A stretch of 64,000 bases of DNA from Acridotheres tristis (GCA_037013685.1 CM072905.1:11250991-11314990), one strand, 5' to 3'. Positions 14,601-25,070 are shown, numbered from the stretch's first letter. The notes: generated from the letters alone by a model not told the origin. Made by a program: numbers and translations.

Positions 14601-17600
14601 GCAGTTCTTCTACGTCCCCGTGAAGAGGAGCTGCGTGGCTCCATCGACCCCGCAGATGCATCATCACCCCTCGCCATCCCTGGGGGACACCCCGCCCCGG
14701 GCACAGGTGGGTGTCCCCTCCCCGCGGTGTCACCGGGGCTCTGCTTGGCCCGGGGGTGCTGTGTGAGGTGGGGCAGGCTGAGGGGACCCTCGGGGTGACC
14801 CCATGTCTGGTTTCAGGACCCCTCCCTGGCCGGGATGGAGAGCAGCACCAACGACATCTCGCACTACATCGGCCTGCTGGACCCTTGGTATGAGCGCAAC
14901 GTCCTGGGGCTGATGAACCTGCCCATGGACGTCCTGTGCCAGGTGCGTGTGTGCCACGGGCAGGGTGGGGTGTGCCCCTTCCCTGGGGAGCTCTTTGGAG
15001 AACCTTCTATGGATGCAGGATGGACATGGGGCTCCTGGTAGTAAGCAGAAGGTTTCCATCCTTGGTGGGGTGGGGTGGGCAGTTGTGGCTGGAGGTGCCA
15101 CCTGCCCCATCACGTTTCTGACCCATTCTGCCACTCCAGAGTGCCAAGCCCGAGGCTGAGCCCCAGGAGGACTCCCAGGAGCAGCTGCCCATCCTGGCAG
15201 ACATGATCCTCTACTACTGCCGCTTCGCCACGCGCCCTGTGCTGCTGCAGCTCTACCAGACCGAGGTGGGCAGAGGGCTCAGCCCAGCCTGGCGAGGGAA
15301 AAGGGGGATGGCTCTGCCTGTGTCACCTGTCAGGAGCTGCCTGTGCAGAGTGGGGGTGTGACACATGCTGCTGAGGCACAGCTTCGTCCCCTTTGTCCCC
15401 TGGCTGTCCATGGTGCCCTGGCTGATGCTCCTGGCTCAGGGACTGAGAGCCATTCCTGCCCAGATCATGAAGTCCCACGAGTTTCCCACCCAGTACTGTT
15501 CCCTATGGCACAAAGCAGTGCTTGACAGTGCTGCCGGGTTTTCCACATCACTGGAATCTCTTCAGAGCTCTGCTTCCCAAACCAAGCCCCTCCATAAGGG
15601 GAGTTTTCACACCCTGCTGTGTGCCTGGGGCAGGTGTACTGGGGGAGGTTGAATTTGGGACTGCAATCCCTGCTTTGGGGCTGTGGCTGGGGACCACCTG
15701 CAGCAGGGCTTGGTGAGCGGAGCTGCATAGGATTTGTGCTCCCAAAGCAATTCCCAGACCCTGCTGTTGCCTCATTGTGGGTTTTTTTTTCCAGTGGGCT
15801 GTGGAATTTTAAGTGCAAATGAGAGGTTTGGGTTGTTTTGAGATCTGTATAAACAGTCTGAAATGCAGCTAAAGGCAGGTGCCACCCCAAGCAGCTGCTG
15901 AAAGGTGCTTTGAAAACATGGGAGGATTTTCCCAAACTGATCCATTTCGTAAGGGCTGAGAGGGGTGAAGGCTGCCTGGGTGGGCTGTCCCCTCACCCCC
16001 ACATGTCCCCTCTTGTACCCCTGGCAGCTCACCTTCATCGGGGGGGAGAAGAGGACCGAGGTCTTCATCCATTCCCTGGAGCTGGGACACTCAGCAGCCA
16101 CGAGGGCCATCAAGGCCTCAGGTCTGTAGCTGCTTCTGCACCCCCCACCTGCCCTGGGGGTGTGAAACCAGGGCTGGGAGGGAAGGGAAGGAGGGGCTGC
16201 GGGAGCCTGGGCTGCAGGAGGTGTCTGAGCCAGGCTGAATGAGGACCCACACAGCTCTTCCCTGGTTTGGGAGAGAAACATCCCAGTTTTGTATTCCCTC
16301 TGGGAGCAGAACCATGGCAATGCCTGATTGCTTGTGCTGCTCTTAACTGTAGATTGGATTTACAATAAAACACCTCCAAGCCTGTTTCCTTCCTCTCATC
16401 AGCACCTGCCAAATGCAGTTCCTTATCTTTCCTTTTTACTGTTTTCTCTTTGTGCTTTGTCCAAAAGTGTCATTTATAAAATTCCTCTTTTCATCTCCTT
16501 ATTTTACTGAGTACATTCAGGTTTGTGTGTGTGCATGGAGCCTTCTGTGTGTAATTTTTTGTACTTTCATGTTATGAATTTCTAACGTTAGTGATATTAA
16601 GAGAGCAGAAGCAGCGGCAGGAACATCTGGCTGCAGTTCCTCCGGGATACCCAGGACGGGATGCTCTGTGCAGCTCACACAGACCCCTCATGGCCAGCCC
16701 CAAATACTACACCTGCACACGTTCTTGGCTTTAACCAACTGCTTTGGTGTGAGCTCCACTTGTCCTTCGAAGCAGAGCCCATAAAATTCCCCCTATGAAA
16801 TGTGCCCACCCTGCTCCCCCAAAATCAGGCTTGGGCAAAGAGCTCTTCCCCGCGTCTCAGGAAAGCTGCCAGTGCTGAATCTGATGTTTTCTTCTTGGTT
16901 TGTCTGGCACTGCTTCATAGCTGCAAAAAATTATCCAGGGGGAAAAAACAAGTTAGAAAGTGTCAGGCCCAGTGTTTCAGGGCTCATTTAATGTGGGCAG
17001 AAGTCTGCCTGAGCAAACAGGAGTAGAGAGAGCACGTGGCCTTCATTGCTCTGTTTTCTCTGTAGCTCTGAGCCCTCTGCACCAGCTCAGCCAGAGCCAC
17101 TTGCAGTTCTGCAGCGTGGTTTTGTGTTGTAATTCCTCTCTGGATTCTTTGCTTTCTGCAGCTTTTAAGCCACCTGGTTTTTTATGCCCTTTTCCCCCAC
17201 GACTGTGCTCAGCAAGCCCTTTTCCGTTTCTGCAGGTCCTGGATGTGCTGCTGTATCAGCAGCCAGGGAAGGCTGGGCATAAAAAACCCCCGTGTAACGT
17301 TTGTTCCTTGTTCCCTGCAGGTCCAGGCAGCAAAAGGCTGGGAATAGACGGAGACAGGGAAGCAATCCCACTGACACTACAGATTGCATACAGCAAGGTC
17401 TGTGCTGGCACTGCTGGGACACCTGCAGTGCTGGGGACAGCTCTGGGCCCTCAGCTCAGGAAGGACATGGAGGGGCTGGAGCATGTCCAGGGAAGGGAAT
17501 GGAGCTGGGAAGGGGCTGAAGCCCCAGGAGGGGCTGGGAGAGCGGGAAAGGGGCTCAGCCTGGAGAAAAGGAGGCTCGGGGGGAGCTTGTGGCTCTGCAC

Positions 17601-20600
17601 AACTCCCTGACAGGAGGGGACAGCCAGGGGGGTCGGGCTCTGCTGCCAGGGAGCAGGGACAGGAGGAGAGGGAACGGCCTTGAGCTGCACCACAGGATGT
17701 TTGTATTGGATATTAGAGAATATTTCTTCACAGAAAAGGCTCTCCAGCCCTGGCACATCTGCTCAGGGCAGTGGTGGAGTCACCATCCCTGGAGAATGCT
17801 TAAAAGATGTAGGGTTGGTGCTTAAGGACTTGGCAGGTTAGATTTAGGTTTAGACTTGACCTTCAAAGTCTTTTCCAAGCTGAATGGTTGTGTGCTTCTC
17901 TCCCCTGGCTTCTGGCTGGTTCCTGCAGACAGCTGCCAGTGGCAGGAGTCACTGGAATGATGTGGAGAAGGTCTGCACATCTGTCAACCTCAGCAAGGCC
18001 TGCAGGAAGCACGAGGAGCTCGGTGGGTGCAGGGGTCCCGGTGCCCCAGGGAGGGTGGGGGCACTGGGGGAGTGAGGGAACGGTGTGGGTCTCCTGGCTG
18101 GAGCAAATGAGGGAGGTGAGAATGCAGGAGACACGTGGGAGTCTCCTGATGTTCCCTCAGCTGTCCTTGGGTGTGTGCCAATCCTCAGCACCACGTCAGG
18201 GACAGAGGACGTGTCCTGTCCCATTGTCCCAAAGCTTCCAGCTGGAAAAACAATCCACTAGGGGTGGGGCTGCGATGGCTGAAATACTAGGATGGTCACT
18301 GGAGAGTGATGCTTTCCAGAACAACACTTACTTAGCAAGGAGGAACAACAGGTAAAACTCTTCAGATGAAGCAGGACCAAGGGACAGGTGCTTGTCCTGC
18401 ACCTGAACATGATGTCAGCAGGCCCTTCCTGAGCTGCTGCTGCAGCCTGGTTCCTTTCCTGCAGCTCAGACACAGTTCCAGCCACCTGGTTTGGCCTCAA
18501 GAAACCTTTTTTCTAATCAAGTTTCCAATTAATCAAGCTTTGAGCCTTTGTAAAAGCTCCAGGTGCGGTCCATGTGTGTATTTGGTTTGTTCTTGTTTAA
18601 GAGCTGCTGGTTTGACCATCAGACACATCCAGTTCTGAGGGGACTGAGGGGGTTTAGGTACTTTTTCTTGGTGTGCCTGGTGCCTGGCAGAAGTTTGTCG
18701 ACAGGATAATCGGGAATGGGTGTTGCACCAAACAGGAGACATCCCTGTGTGCTCCATGGAGCTGTGCACTGTCCCTCCTGTCCCTCCCCATCCATGGAGC
18801 CATGCAGCCAATCCTGGGAGAAAAACAGCAGGAATGGGTTTCTCTAAATGTTGGGCTGGCTGTTCCTGCTCTAGTTCAGGGTTTGCATCAGGGGTGCCCT
18901 CAGCTCCTCTCTGGAGACAAACCTGTCCATGAATCTCCATCCTTCCAAGAGGAATCTGATCTCCTTGGCGCCGTGTGTTTCCCCGTTCAGCAGTTTGACC
19001 ACAGGATGTCACTGTAACTCCAGGCACGAGGAGGCATCTCCAGGTGGGCTCAGTAGAGGCCACACAAGCAGAGTCAGACTTTCCTCACGGTGATGGGCAA
19101 TGTTTTTTCTCCTGTTTGCAGCCCAAGGTGGTTAAATGTTCTCTCCTGCCGTGTTTCGGAAAGCAGCTGGAATTGCAGAGGACATTTAGCAGGAGGGGAG
19201 GAAAGCTAGGACTGCACTGCATTCCCCCAGCAGTGGGATCCTGCTGGAGCTCCAGTTCTGGGATGCTTTGAGAGGTGCAGGGACCACGTGGGTTCCCAGC
19301 AGAGCCCCAGGTCCTGACAGTTTCCTTCTGTTGCAGCCTCGAAGACAGAATGTCTTAACTTAACCGTGACCGAGGTGGTCAAGAGGCAGAACTCCAAATC
19401 CAAGAAAAGTTTCAATCAGGTAACTCCGATCCTGGAGCTTTTACATTTGGGGAGATGAGGTCGGCCTGGCCCAGCAGGAAGGGGAGTAGGGCTGGAGAGA
19501 GCAGCTCCTTGGGATTTCCCTTTGCTGCTGCCCCCAGTCCTGCCCAGCCCAGGGAATGCACTGAAGCAGCAGCTCCCTCACTCCAGCCTTTCCTCTCAGC
19601 AGATCAGCGTGTCCCAGATCAAAGTGGACAAGGTGCAGATCATCGGGGTCCAGTCCTCCTTCGCTGTGTGCCTGGACCAGGATGAGCAGAAGATCCTGCA
19701 GAGCGTAACCAGGTGGGAACTACAGCCAGAGCTCCTGGGGTGGGGCATCCTGACCTGTCCCTGAGATGTGGCTGGGAATGGGGTCCTGGCCCCATGGGGG
19801 ATCTCTGCCCTGAGCCCCAGGCTCTGAGCTCAGATTCTAGCAGGAGTTCACCCTCAGGAAGTCCCAGAGTCTAAAGGGTCAACTCTTCATCCCCAAAGAC
19901 TCCTCTTCCAGCAGGAGCAGTCATGAGCCAGAGGTTATGGGACATAAAGGAGGTGTTGGGAGAGCCTTCACCTTCTAAACATCATTTGGGTCAGCGGAGC
20001 CTTCACCTTCTAAGGTGGGGCTGTCCCCTCCTTTGGCATCCCCACTGCAGAGGGAACTCGTTATCTTCGTGGGAGAGGCTGGGCTAAAGCAGGAATTGTT
20101 CATGGGACTGTTCAGTGCTGTCCCCAGGGCACCAACCTGGCTCCCCAGGTGACAGAGTTTCCATGAGCACAAGAGATCAATCCATGGGTTTGACCCATTG
20201 GTTTTAAAAATGTACAAATGTTGTAATTCCACTCTCAGATTGAGCAGAACTCTGCAAAGTGATGCTGCCTTCAACAGAAAAATATTTGGGATCTTTTGTC
20301 TTAAACAACCCCAAAGAGAAGTGTTTAACTTGTTTGTTGTGAAACTCAGGGAGTTGGTGGAGTTCATGAAATGCTAAAGGAGCTCCTTCCCTCTTCCCAA
20401 AACCTGGGGGATGCAGAAGTTCTCATTTTCTCTAATGAATTTCTGCAAATGCCTTGGATGGATGATGCTGCTTGATGCCCCAGACTGAGCCAGCTTAAAG
20501 TCCTGAACTCTCAGTGCTCAGGCTTCAATCCTGTTAGGATTGGGTTGATTGCTGCTGGATTGCAGCCCCGTTCCCATTCCCACTGGATTGCAGCCCCGTT

Positions 20601-20837
20601 CCCATTCCCGCTGGGTTGCAGCCCCGTTCCCGCTGCCCCTGGGGGTTCTCAGCCCACACCTCACTCAGAGGTTGTTTCCTGGTGTTCTCCCGCAGGTGTG
20701 AGATCTCCGTGTGCTACAAGCCCAGGGACAGTGAACCCCTGGCACCGAGGGGGTCCCCTGTGTCTCCCCAGGACCCCTCCGAGTTCCAGTCCCTGCTGTG
20801 TTTGCCCATTGCCACCTTCAGCGGGGCACTTCCATAG
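2546..20837 (+). CDS. PIK3R5: PIK3R5, PI3K gamma regulatory subunit 5 (p101), 18 coding exons
   Basis: p101 binds p110 gamma (PIK3CG) and G-beta-gamma, coupling G-protein-coupled receptors to PIP3 synthesis at the plasma membrane of leukocytes. Coding exons: 2546-2642, 6538-6638, 7849-7917, 8604-8742, 11153-11222, 11795-11969, 12472-12625, 13071-13154, 13713-14469, 14556-14706, 14816-14942, 15140-15265, 16028-16121, 17321-17397, 17929-18022, 19337-19419, 19603-19712, 20696-20837. Every intron is GT-AG. About 882 residues result (human 880) once one extra base in exon 11 is discounted. Family landmarks seen: the start [35 protein letters not shown], the acidic run near residue 316, [31 protein letters not shown], and the C-terminal FSGALP. 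In the family, the N-terminal helical part binds p110 gamma and the C-terminal part binds G-beta-gamma. As written the frame breaks at the exon 10/11 junction (see findings). PIK3R6 is its tandem paralogue downstream. Confidence 0.95.
4855..4932. repeat. T/G-rich low-complexity tract
   Basis: Long runs of T with interspersed G (TTTGTTTGTTTG and similar) in PIK3R5 intron 1. The long reading frames on the opposite strand here come from this low-complexity composition, not from a gene. Confidence 0.9.
6538..6638 (+). CDS. PIK3R5: PIK3R5 coding exon 2
   Basis: Encodes residues 33-66, including [16 protein letters not shown], a highly conserved p101 segment in the p110 gamma-binding helical region. 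Enters in phase 1 and leaves in phase 0 before gtgact. Confidence 0.92.
7849..7917 (+). CDS. PIK3R5: PIK3R5 coding exon 3
   Basis: A 69-nt exon, phase 0-0, residues 67-89 ([17 protein letters not shown]). The donor is gtaagt. The corresponding PIK3R6 exon 4 is also exactly 69 nt. Confidence 0.92.
8604..8742 (+). CDS. PIK3R5: PIK3R5 coding exon 4
   Basis: Encodes residues 90-135 plus one base of the next codon ([25 protein letters not shown]). This is part of the N-terminal helical region. Phase 0 in, phase 1 out; the donor is gtgaag. Confidence 0.92.
8747..9035. repeat. Minisatellite in PIK3R5 intron 4
   Basis: Degenerate units of about 30-36 bp built on CCCAGCCCTGCCC followed by GTGCCAGCACCAAA, starting only a few bases after the exon 4 donor. 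About eight imperfect copies are visible. Confidence 0.85.
11153..11222 (+). CDS. PIK3R5: PIK3R5 coding exon 5
   Basis: A 70-nt exon, phase 1-2, encoding residues 136-158 with [14 protein letters not shown]3R6 exon 6 is also 70 nt, has the same phases, and carries the related QRMVISEQSLP. The donor is gtaagt at 11223. Confidence 0.92.
11795..11969 (+). CDS. PIK3R5: PIK3R5 coding exon 6
   Basis: Encodes residues 159-217 ([21 protein letters not shown] and onward). Phase 2 in, phase 0 out; donor gtgggc. Confidence 0.9.
12472..12625 (+). CDS. PIK3R5: PIK3R5 coding exon 7
   Basis: Encodes residues 218-268, an alanine-rich helical stretch ([18 protein letters not shown]). Phase 0 in, phase 1 out; donor gtgagc. 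Confidence 0.88.
13071..13154 (+). CDS. PIK3R5: PIK3R5 coding exon 8
   Basis: Encodes residues 269-296 with [19 protein letters not shown], which matches the family's ARCYTYSW motif. Phase 1 in, phase 1 out; donor gtgagt. Confidence 0.92.
13713..14469 (+). CDS. PIK3R5: PIK3R5 coding exon 9 (large central exon)
   Basis: The 757-nt exon encodes residues 297-548. It starts with [10 protein letters not shown], then the Glu/Asp run at about 316-332 typical of p101. A long Ser/Arg-rich, probably disordered linker follows, with the conserved [13 protein letters not shown]. The end is [24 protein letters not shown] content rises sharply from about 14200, where the linker is Arg/Pro/Ala-rich. Phase 1 in, phase 2 out. 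Confidence 0.93.
14556..14706 (+). CDS. PIK3R5: PIK3R5 coding exon 10
   Basis: Encodes residues 549-599, with [17 protein letters not shown] conserved and a variable His/Pro/Ser tail. Phase 2 in; it ends phase 0 at a strong GTGGGT donor. The next exon cannot be joined in frame as written. A weak alternative donor at 14727 (GTGTCA) would restore the frame but gives a junction phase unlike the paralogue. Confidence 0.85.
14816..14942 (+). CDS. PIK3R5: PIK3R5 coding exon 11, carrying one surplus base
   Basis: Encodes about residues 600-641 with [20 protein letters not shown], strongly conserved in p101. The exon is 127 nt, whereas 126 nt would be needed to join exon 10 (phase 0) to exon 12 (phase 0). 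The matching PIK3R6 exon 12 is phase 0-0. The surplus base most likely lies in the C5 run at 14818-14822. Removing one C gives an in-frame Asp-Pro-Ser-Leu-Ala join. Confidence 0.85.
15140..15265 (+). CDS. PIK3R5: PIK3R5 coding exon 12
   Basis: 126 nt, phase 0-0, residues 642-683. It contains [20 protein letters not shown], conserved in p101 and alignable with the PIK3R6 segment ending YYTRMGTQPV. Confidence 0.92.
16028..16121 (+). CDS. PIK3R5: PIK3R5 coding exon 13
   Basis: Encodes residues 684-714 ([20 protein letters not shown], then [10 protein letters not shown]). Phase 0 in, phase 1 out; donor gtctgt. This begins the C-terminal region that binds G-beta-gamma in p101. Confidence 0.92.
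17321..17397 (+). CDS. PIK3R5: PIK3R5 coding exon 14
   Basis: 77 nt, phase 1-0, residues 715-740 ([20 protein letters not shown]). Donor gtctgt. Confidence 0.92.
17453..17889 (+). mobile_element. CR1 LINE fragment (3' part) in PIK3R5 intron 14
   Basis: The segment follows the typical avian CR1 3' region. It shows GGCTCAGCCTGGAGAAAAGG, a GAGAGGGAACGGCCTTGAGC stretch, TATTTCTTCACAGAAAAGGCT, GTGGAGTCACCATCCCTGGA, and finally a TCTTTTCCAAGCTGAATGG tail. It lies in the same orientation as the gene and carries no intact ORF. Confidence 0.9.
17929..18022 (+). CDS. PIK3R5: PIK3R5 coding exon 15
   Basis: 94 nt, phase 0-1, residues 741-771 ([20 protein letters not shown]). Donor gtgggt. A CR1 copy lies in the intron just before it. 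Confidence 0.92.
19337..19419 (+). CDS. PIK3R5: PIK3R5 coding exon 16
   Basis: 83 nt, phase 1-0, residues 772-799 ([20 protein letters not shown]). It aligns with PIK3R6 exon 17 (CLSVTITEIIRINNLAGRS). Donor gtaact. Confidence 0.92.
19603..19712 (+). CDS. PIK3R5: PIK3R5 coding exon 17 with a NAGNAG acceptor
   Basis: 110 nt, phase 0-2, residues 800-835 ([30 protein letters not shown]). The acceptor is a tandem tcagcag: use of the upstream AG (exon start 19600) inserts one extra Gln without changing frame. The human protein lacks that Gln, so 19603 is preferred. Confidence 0.9.
20545..20640. repeat. Short minisatellite, PIK3R5 intron 17
   Basis: Three to four copies of a unit of about 28 bp, GGATTGCAGCCCCGTTCCC plus a short spacer, 55 bp before the last exon. 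Confidence 0.8.
20696..20837 (+). CDS. PIK3R5: PIK3R5 last coding exon (18)
   Basis: Encodes residues 836-882 and the TAG stop (20835-20837). It ends with [14 protein letters not shown], the family's C terminus. Phase 2 in. Confidence 0.94.
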
Positions 20838-23290
20838 AGGAGCTGTGTCCCTCCAGGCCACGTGTCCCACGCCAGTCCAGGCTCAGGAGAAGGAAGAGGA
20901 CACCGAGCCCTGCCTGTCCAAGAGCTCCTGCAGCCCAAGAGTGGCTCTGGTGTCAGTGTGCTGGCTGAGCTGCTCCTGCTCCAGGCTTCCCCTTCCTCGG
21001 GAAACGGGATGGTTGTGCTCTGCTGTCTCTGGGGGTTCCTGGATTACTCCCTCTGGATCAGCAGATGCCAACAGGTGTTGGGTGGGAGGGCAGGGTGAGG
21101 ACAGGGATATTCCCTGCCAGGAAATGGTGCAGAAAATGGAATGGGGGGAAGGATGAGCTCCTGGGGGATATTTGGGAAATGGAATGTCCTTGGCTCAGTG
21201 TTATCAGGTGGCCGTCAGTGCATTGGGAATTACAGATCCCCTTGGATTGGTGAAATGCCAAGGCATGTCCTGGTGCTGTTTCACCTGTGACACGTTGACG
21301 ATGCTCAGGACAGTTTTGTGGGATGGAGACAGGTTTCTGAAGGTTTCCCTTCCCTTCTGGAGGTCGGGTGTCCTGCAGGGAAGCAGAGCAGGGATGCTGC
21401 AGCATGAGCTGGGTGTGTCCCAGGGAACTGAGTGCAATAGGCCATCCCAAGGCAAGCACAGCTGGTGGTGGATCCATGTATTTCACGTACATCCAGGAGA
21501 GGAATTCCCAATCCCTGCAGGATTCCAGCACTGTGCTGTACTCCCTGTCCAGCCCCTGGTCTTGCATCCTGCTCCCAGTACTGTGTGCCAGAGCCAGCCC
21601 AGGGCTGAACCTTCAGTAGTTGCTGGAAATCCATCAGGAGCCATGCTAGACTCCCAGCAGGGAGGGAAGTCCTGGGAAAAGCACCAGGATTGCCTCAGGC
21701 CCAGTTGCAGAGCCACATTTGCTGGAGAAGGACACAGCACCAAACCCACTGAGTGACACCTGCAAGTGACAGCAACATTTGAGATCCTCCCCCCTGCAAA
21801 CATTCCAAACTCTTCCTCCCCTCTGCAAGGCTGTAGGTACAGAAAGGTGCAATATTTGAGAATATTTAGGGGTTTTCTGGCCCTATGAGCAAAGAAATAA
21901 GACTGGAAAAGCCTCAGGCTGTTTCTGGGTGGTTTTTGGGGATAGTACTGGTGCAGCTAAGTGCCTGGTGCAGGCTGAAAGGAGCTTGGTTCCAAGGCTC
22001 TGTGTTCGCTGGATGTGTCTGGAAGGGACCCCTGGCACTGCTGGGGGCTGCAGGGCTCAGCCACAGCGGGGTCAGTCCAGGGAGTCCCTCGATGTTCCAG
22101 GGAACAGGAGCTGGTGAGCTCAGCACTGTCCCCAAGCCTGGTGGCGCAGCAGCAGTTCCACTTGAGGATCAATCTGCCAGGGAAGGGACCAGAAGCTCCT
22201 GGGGGCTTCAGGTGTCTCAGAGAGTGGGGGTCAGGTTTGTCTGCCGGATTCCCCCCATTCCTGCTGGAAGTGTTGGGGGGTCCCTCCTGTGCCCCTGGCT
22301 CTGCTCCCGGCTCTGCTGGTTGTTGGACACGTTCTGCTCCCACTGTCCCCGTGCTGGGGACAGCTTGGCCTGGTCCCAGGGGTGAGCACCGTGGTCCCCA
22401 AGGTGCCCTCTGGTGTCCTCTGGGTGCAGCTCCTGCCAGGGCCAGGGATGAGGAAACGTGAGATGTGTCTGTGCTCCCCCCTCCTGCTTGAATCCACCAC
22501 CCCAGGCTGGTGCTGCCCTGGGGATCCAAGGAAAGTCCCTCAGGGGGTGAACCCTCCCTTGGGCATGAGCAGTAGCCCTGTCCCCACCCCGAGCAGAGCC
22601 AGGCTGCTCTCCCAGCAAGGATCCCCTTCCCCGGCCTCACAGCGGCTCCAGGAGCACGCAGCTCATCCAAGTGCCTGGAGCAGTGTCCGTCCTTGGCAGG
22701 GACACCCGGCAGGGCTGGGCCCTGCTGGGCTGTCCCCTCCTCACAGGGTGCCTGGGCACTCCATCACTGTTCTAAGCCAAATAGGCTCAAGGGATCAGAA
22801 TCAGGTTTTAGTGGCTCTTGCCATGGATTTGGGAAGGGTTTTCTCACTGACTTTTCTTTCCCCAAACAGTTTTGGGGTGTGTTGTCTCCAGTGGGGTTGG
22901 GATTTGGCAGGTGGTTGTTTTTGTTCAGGGCTTTAAAGCAGCACCTTACCCTGTTAAATGCTGCTCTTTGGGATCTTGGCATCTGTGGCTAAATCCATGC
23001 CAGGACAAAAATCTCTCTGGGTTCGCTTGGCCCTACAGCAATCCTGGAGAAGAGAATTTCCATCCCATAGAGAAAACCAAGCACAAACTCCAGGAACTCA
23101 ATCCTGGCGAAGGCTTTGACCTCTGATGCTGACTGGAAATGAAAGAATCCCAGGGTTCTTTAGGGTCATCTTTGTACATTTGTGTAGCCTCAGCAAATCT
23201 GTGTAAAGTCTGTGCTGATCTGTAAAATACTGTGCAGAGAACTTTTAAAGTAATTGTAAAATATTAAAGGTTGATTTATTTCCAGTACAG
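20838..23290 (+). other. PIK3R5: PIK3R5 3' UTR
   Basis: About 2.45 kb follows the stop without another recognisable gene. It is AU-richer near the distal end and leads into an ATTAAA signal at 23263-23268. An AATAAA at 23521-23526 is a possible second end. Length and poly(A) choice are inferred from sequence only. Confidence 0.6.
23263..23268 (+). terminator. PIK3R5: ATTAAA poly(A) signal, PIK3R5
   Basis: This common variant hexamer lies in a U-rich 3' context (ttgatttattt follows). It is the first good signal after the PIK3R5 stop. Confidence 0.55.
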
Positions 23291-23520
23291 GAGCAGTATT
23301 TGGGCAAAGGATCTCCTGGGTGGGTGGGAGGCATGGGAGGAGGCTCCAAATCTCCCCAGAGGAGCTGACCTGGGAGCAGAAAAAGGCTCAGAGTCATTGG
23401 CATGAGGCAGTTCCAGCACCCACCACAGCACCGGGATTTTTGCTTCAGGTGCTCCAAAATCTGCTCATAGGTGAGTAATCTGGGATTAACCTGCAGGTAG
23501 AACCTGCACAGTCTTTATCA

Positions 23521-23526
23521 AATAAA
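23521..23526 (+). terminator. PIK3R5: AATAAA, possible distal PIK3R5 poly(A) signal
   Basis: A canonical hexamer followed by an AT-rich stretch, 258 nt beyond the ATTAAA site. It may serve as an alternative 3' end. Confidence 0.35.
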
Positions 23527-24124
23527 TTATATTTTCCATCCTCAGAGGACATCCTGAGATGCTTCCCAGTTTGAACACTCCGTAGTTTGTTATTATCATT
23601 TTTTTATCTCCTTAATATGATTTTTTCCAAGAAGAAAAAAAAAACGTAATGGAGATGAGTCAGTTTAGAGACACGAAAAAGGCGACTGCAATGCCACCAC
23701 ACTGGCAGCTTGGCCTTTCCTCTCCCCAGATCCCCTCATCTTCTATATTTGCTGGAGCTGGACTAAAATTAGAACTAGGCTGAAGGCCAGGGTAGAAAAT
23801 AGAGCCACAGCATCAGAAGTGTTTGGTTTGTGACCTGTGAGGAAATCACCCGGGGCAGGGTTTGGCCCTCGGCCAGGGCAGCTTTCCCTGCAGGGTGGGT
23901 TTGCTGTGGCCAGAGCCCTGTGCTCCCCTCGGGCCCTCGGCTGCCTGCGAGCTCCGCTAGTGCAGCGGCCACGGAATGACGGCAAATGTAAGAGGGGAAG
24001 GCAAAGCGTCCCTGCTCAGCAGCCGGGGCAGGAGGCAGCTGGGCCGAGCTCCTCTGGCCGGGGAGGGTGCGGGGCAGTGGCCGAAATAGGAACCGAACAT
24101 CAGAGGTGGGGACAGCCCCGGCCC

Positions 24125-24385
24125 GCTCACTGTCACCTGGCGCTGCCACACGGGCACTGCTACACGGGCACTGCCACCGCCCACCCAGCCCTGCCACTGC
24201 ACCCAGGCACTGCCACCACCACCCTGGCACTGTCACCCGGGCACTGCCCCCCAGCACTGCCACTGCCACCCGACACTACCACAGCTTCCCTTCCACTGCC
24301 ACCGCCCACCTGGCACTGCACCCTGCCACTGTCACTCGGCACTGCCACAGCCCTCCCGGCATTGCCACCGCTACCCCGACAGCCC
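24125..24385. repeat. GC-rich CACTGCCACC-type tandem repeat
   Basis: Repeated CGGGCACTGCCACC and CGGCACTGCCAC motifs at irregular spacing form a degenerate minisatellite of about 260 bp. Confidence 0.8.
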
Positions 24386-24646
24386 TGGGGGGGCTGGTGG
24401 CAGCTGAGGGGCTCTGAGGGGCCCGAGTGTGAGCAGCAGGAGGGAGCCAGCCCCGTGTGGGTGTCACAGGGCTGTGACCTCGGCGAGGAGCGGCCCGGCG
24501 TGGGTTCAGGTGGCAGCGGGATCTCCGGTGAACAGAGCTGTGGCTGTTGCCATGGCAGGACAGCCCCTTCCTGGGCAGCAAGGTCCTCTCCAGGCAGGGA
24601 ACCCCCTCTGGAATTAGTGCTTCAAGTGAGCTTTTCCTGTTTCATT

Positions 24647-25070
24647 GAATCCCACACTGCTTTGTGTTGAGAGGGACCCCGAACTCCATCCAGTGCCACC
24701 CCTGCCATGGCAGGGACACCTCCCACTGTCCCAGGCTGCTCCAAGCCCCAGTGTCCAGCCTGGCCTTGGGCACTGCCAGGGATCCAGGGGCAGCCACAGC
24801 TGCTCTGGGCACCCTGTGCCAGGGCCTGCCCACCCTCCCAGGGAAGAATTCCTGCCCAATATCACATCCATCCCTCCCCTCTGGCAGTGGGAAGCCATTC
24901 CCTGTGTCCTGTCCCTCCATTCCTTGTCCCCAGTCCCTCTCCAGCTCTCCTGGAGCCCCTTTAGGTCCTGCCAAGGGCTCCGAGCTCTCCCTGGAGCCTT
25001 CTCTTCTCCAGGAGAATATTCCCAGCTCTCCCAACCTGGCTCCAGAGCAGAGGGGTTCCAGCCCTCAGAG
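24647..25070 (-). mobile_element. CR1 LINE fragment, antisense
   Basis: Read on the minus strand, this is a CR1 3' region. It has the counterparts of GGTGTCCCTGCCATGGCAGG, the GGGCACAGGGTGCCCAGAGC segment, and the GGAGAAGAGAAGGCTCC block that introduces the CR1 3' domain. Ends are approximate. Confidence 0.85.

Noticed and set aside
17453..17889. Possible coding content in the CR1 copy of PIK3R5 intron 14
   Set aside because: It is the 3' region of a LINE without an intact reverse transcriptase frame; exons 14 and 15 join in frame across it.
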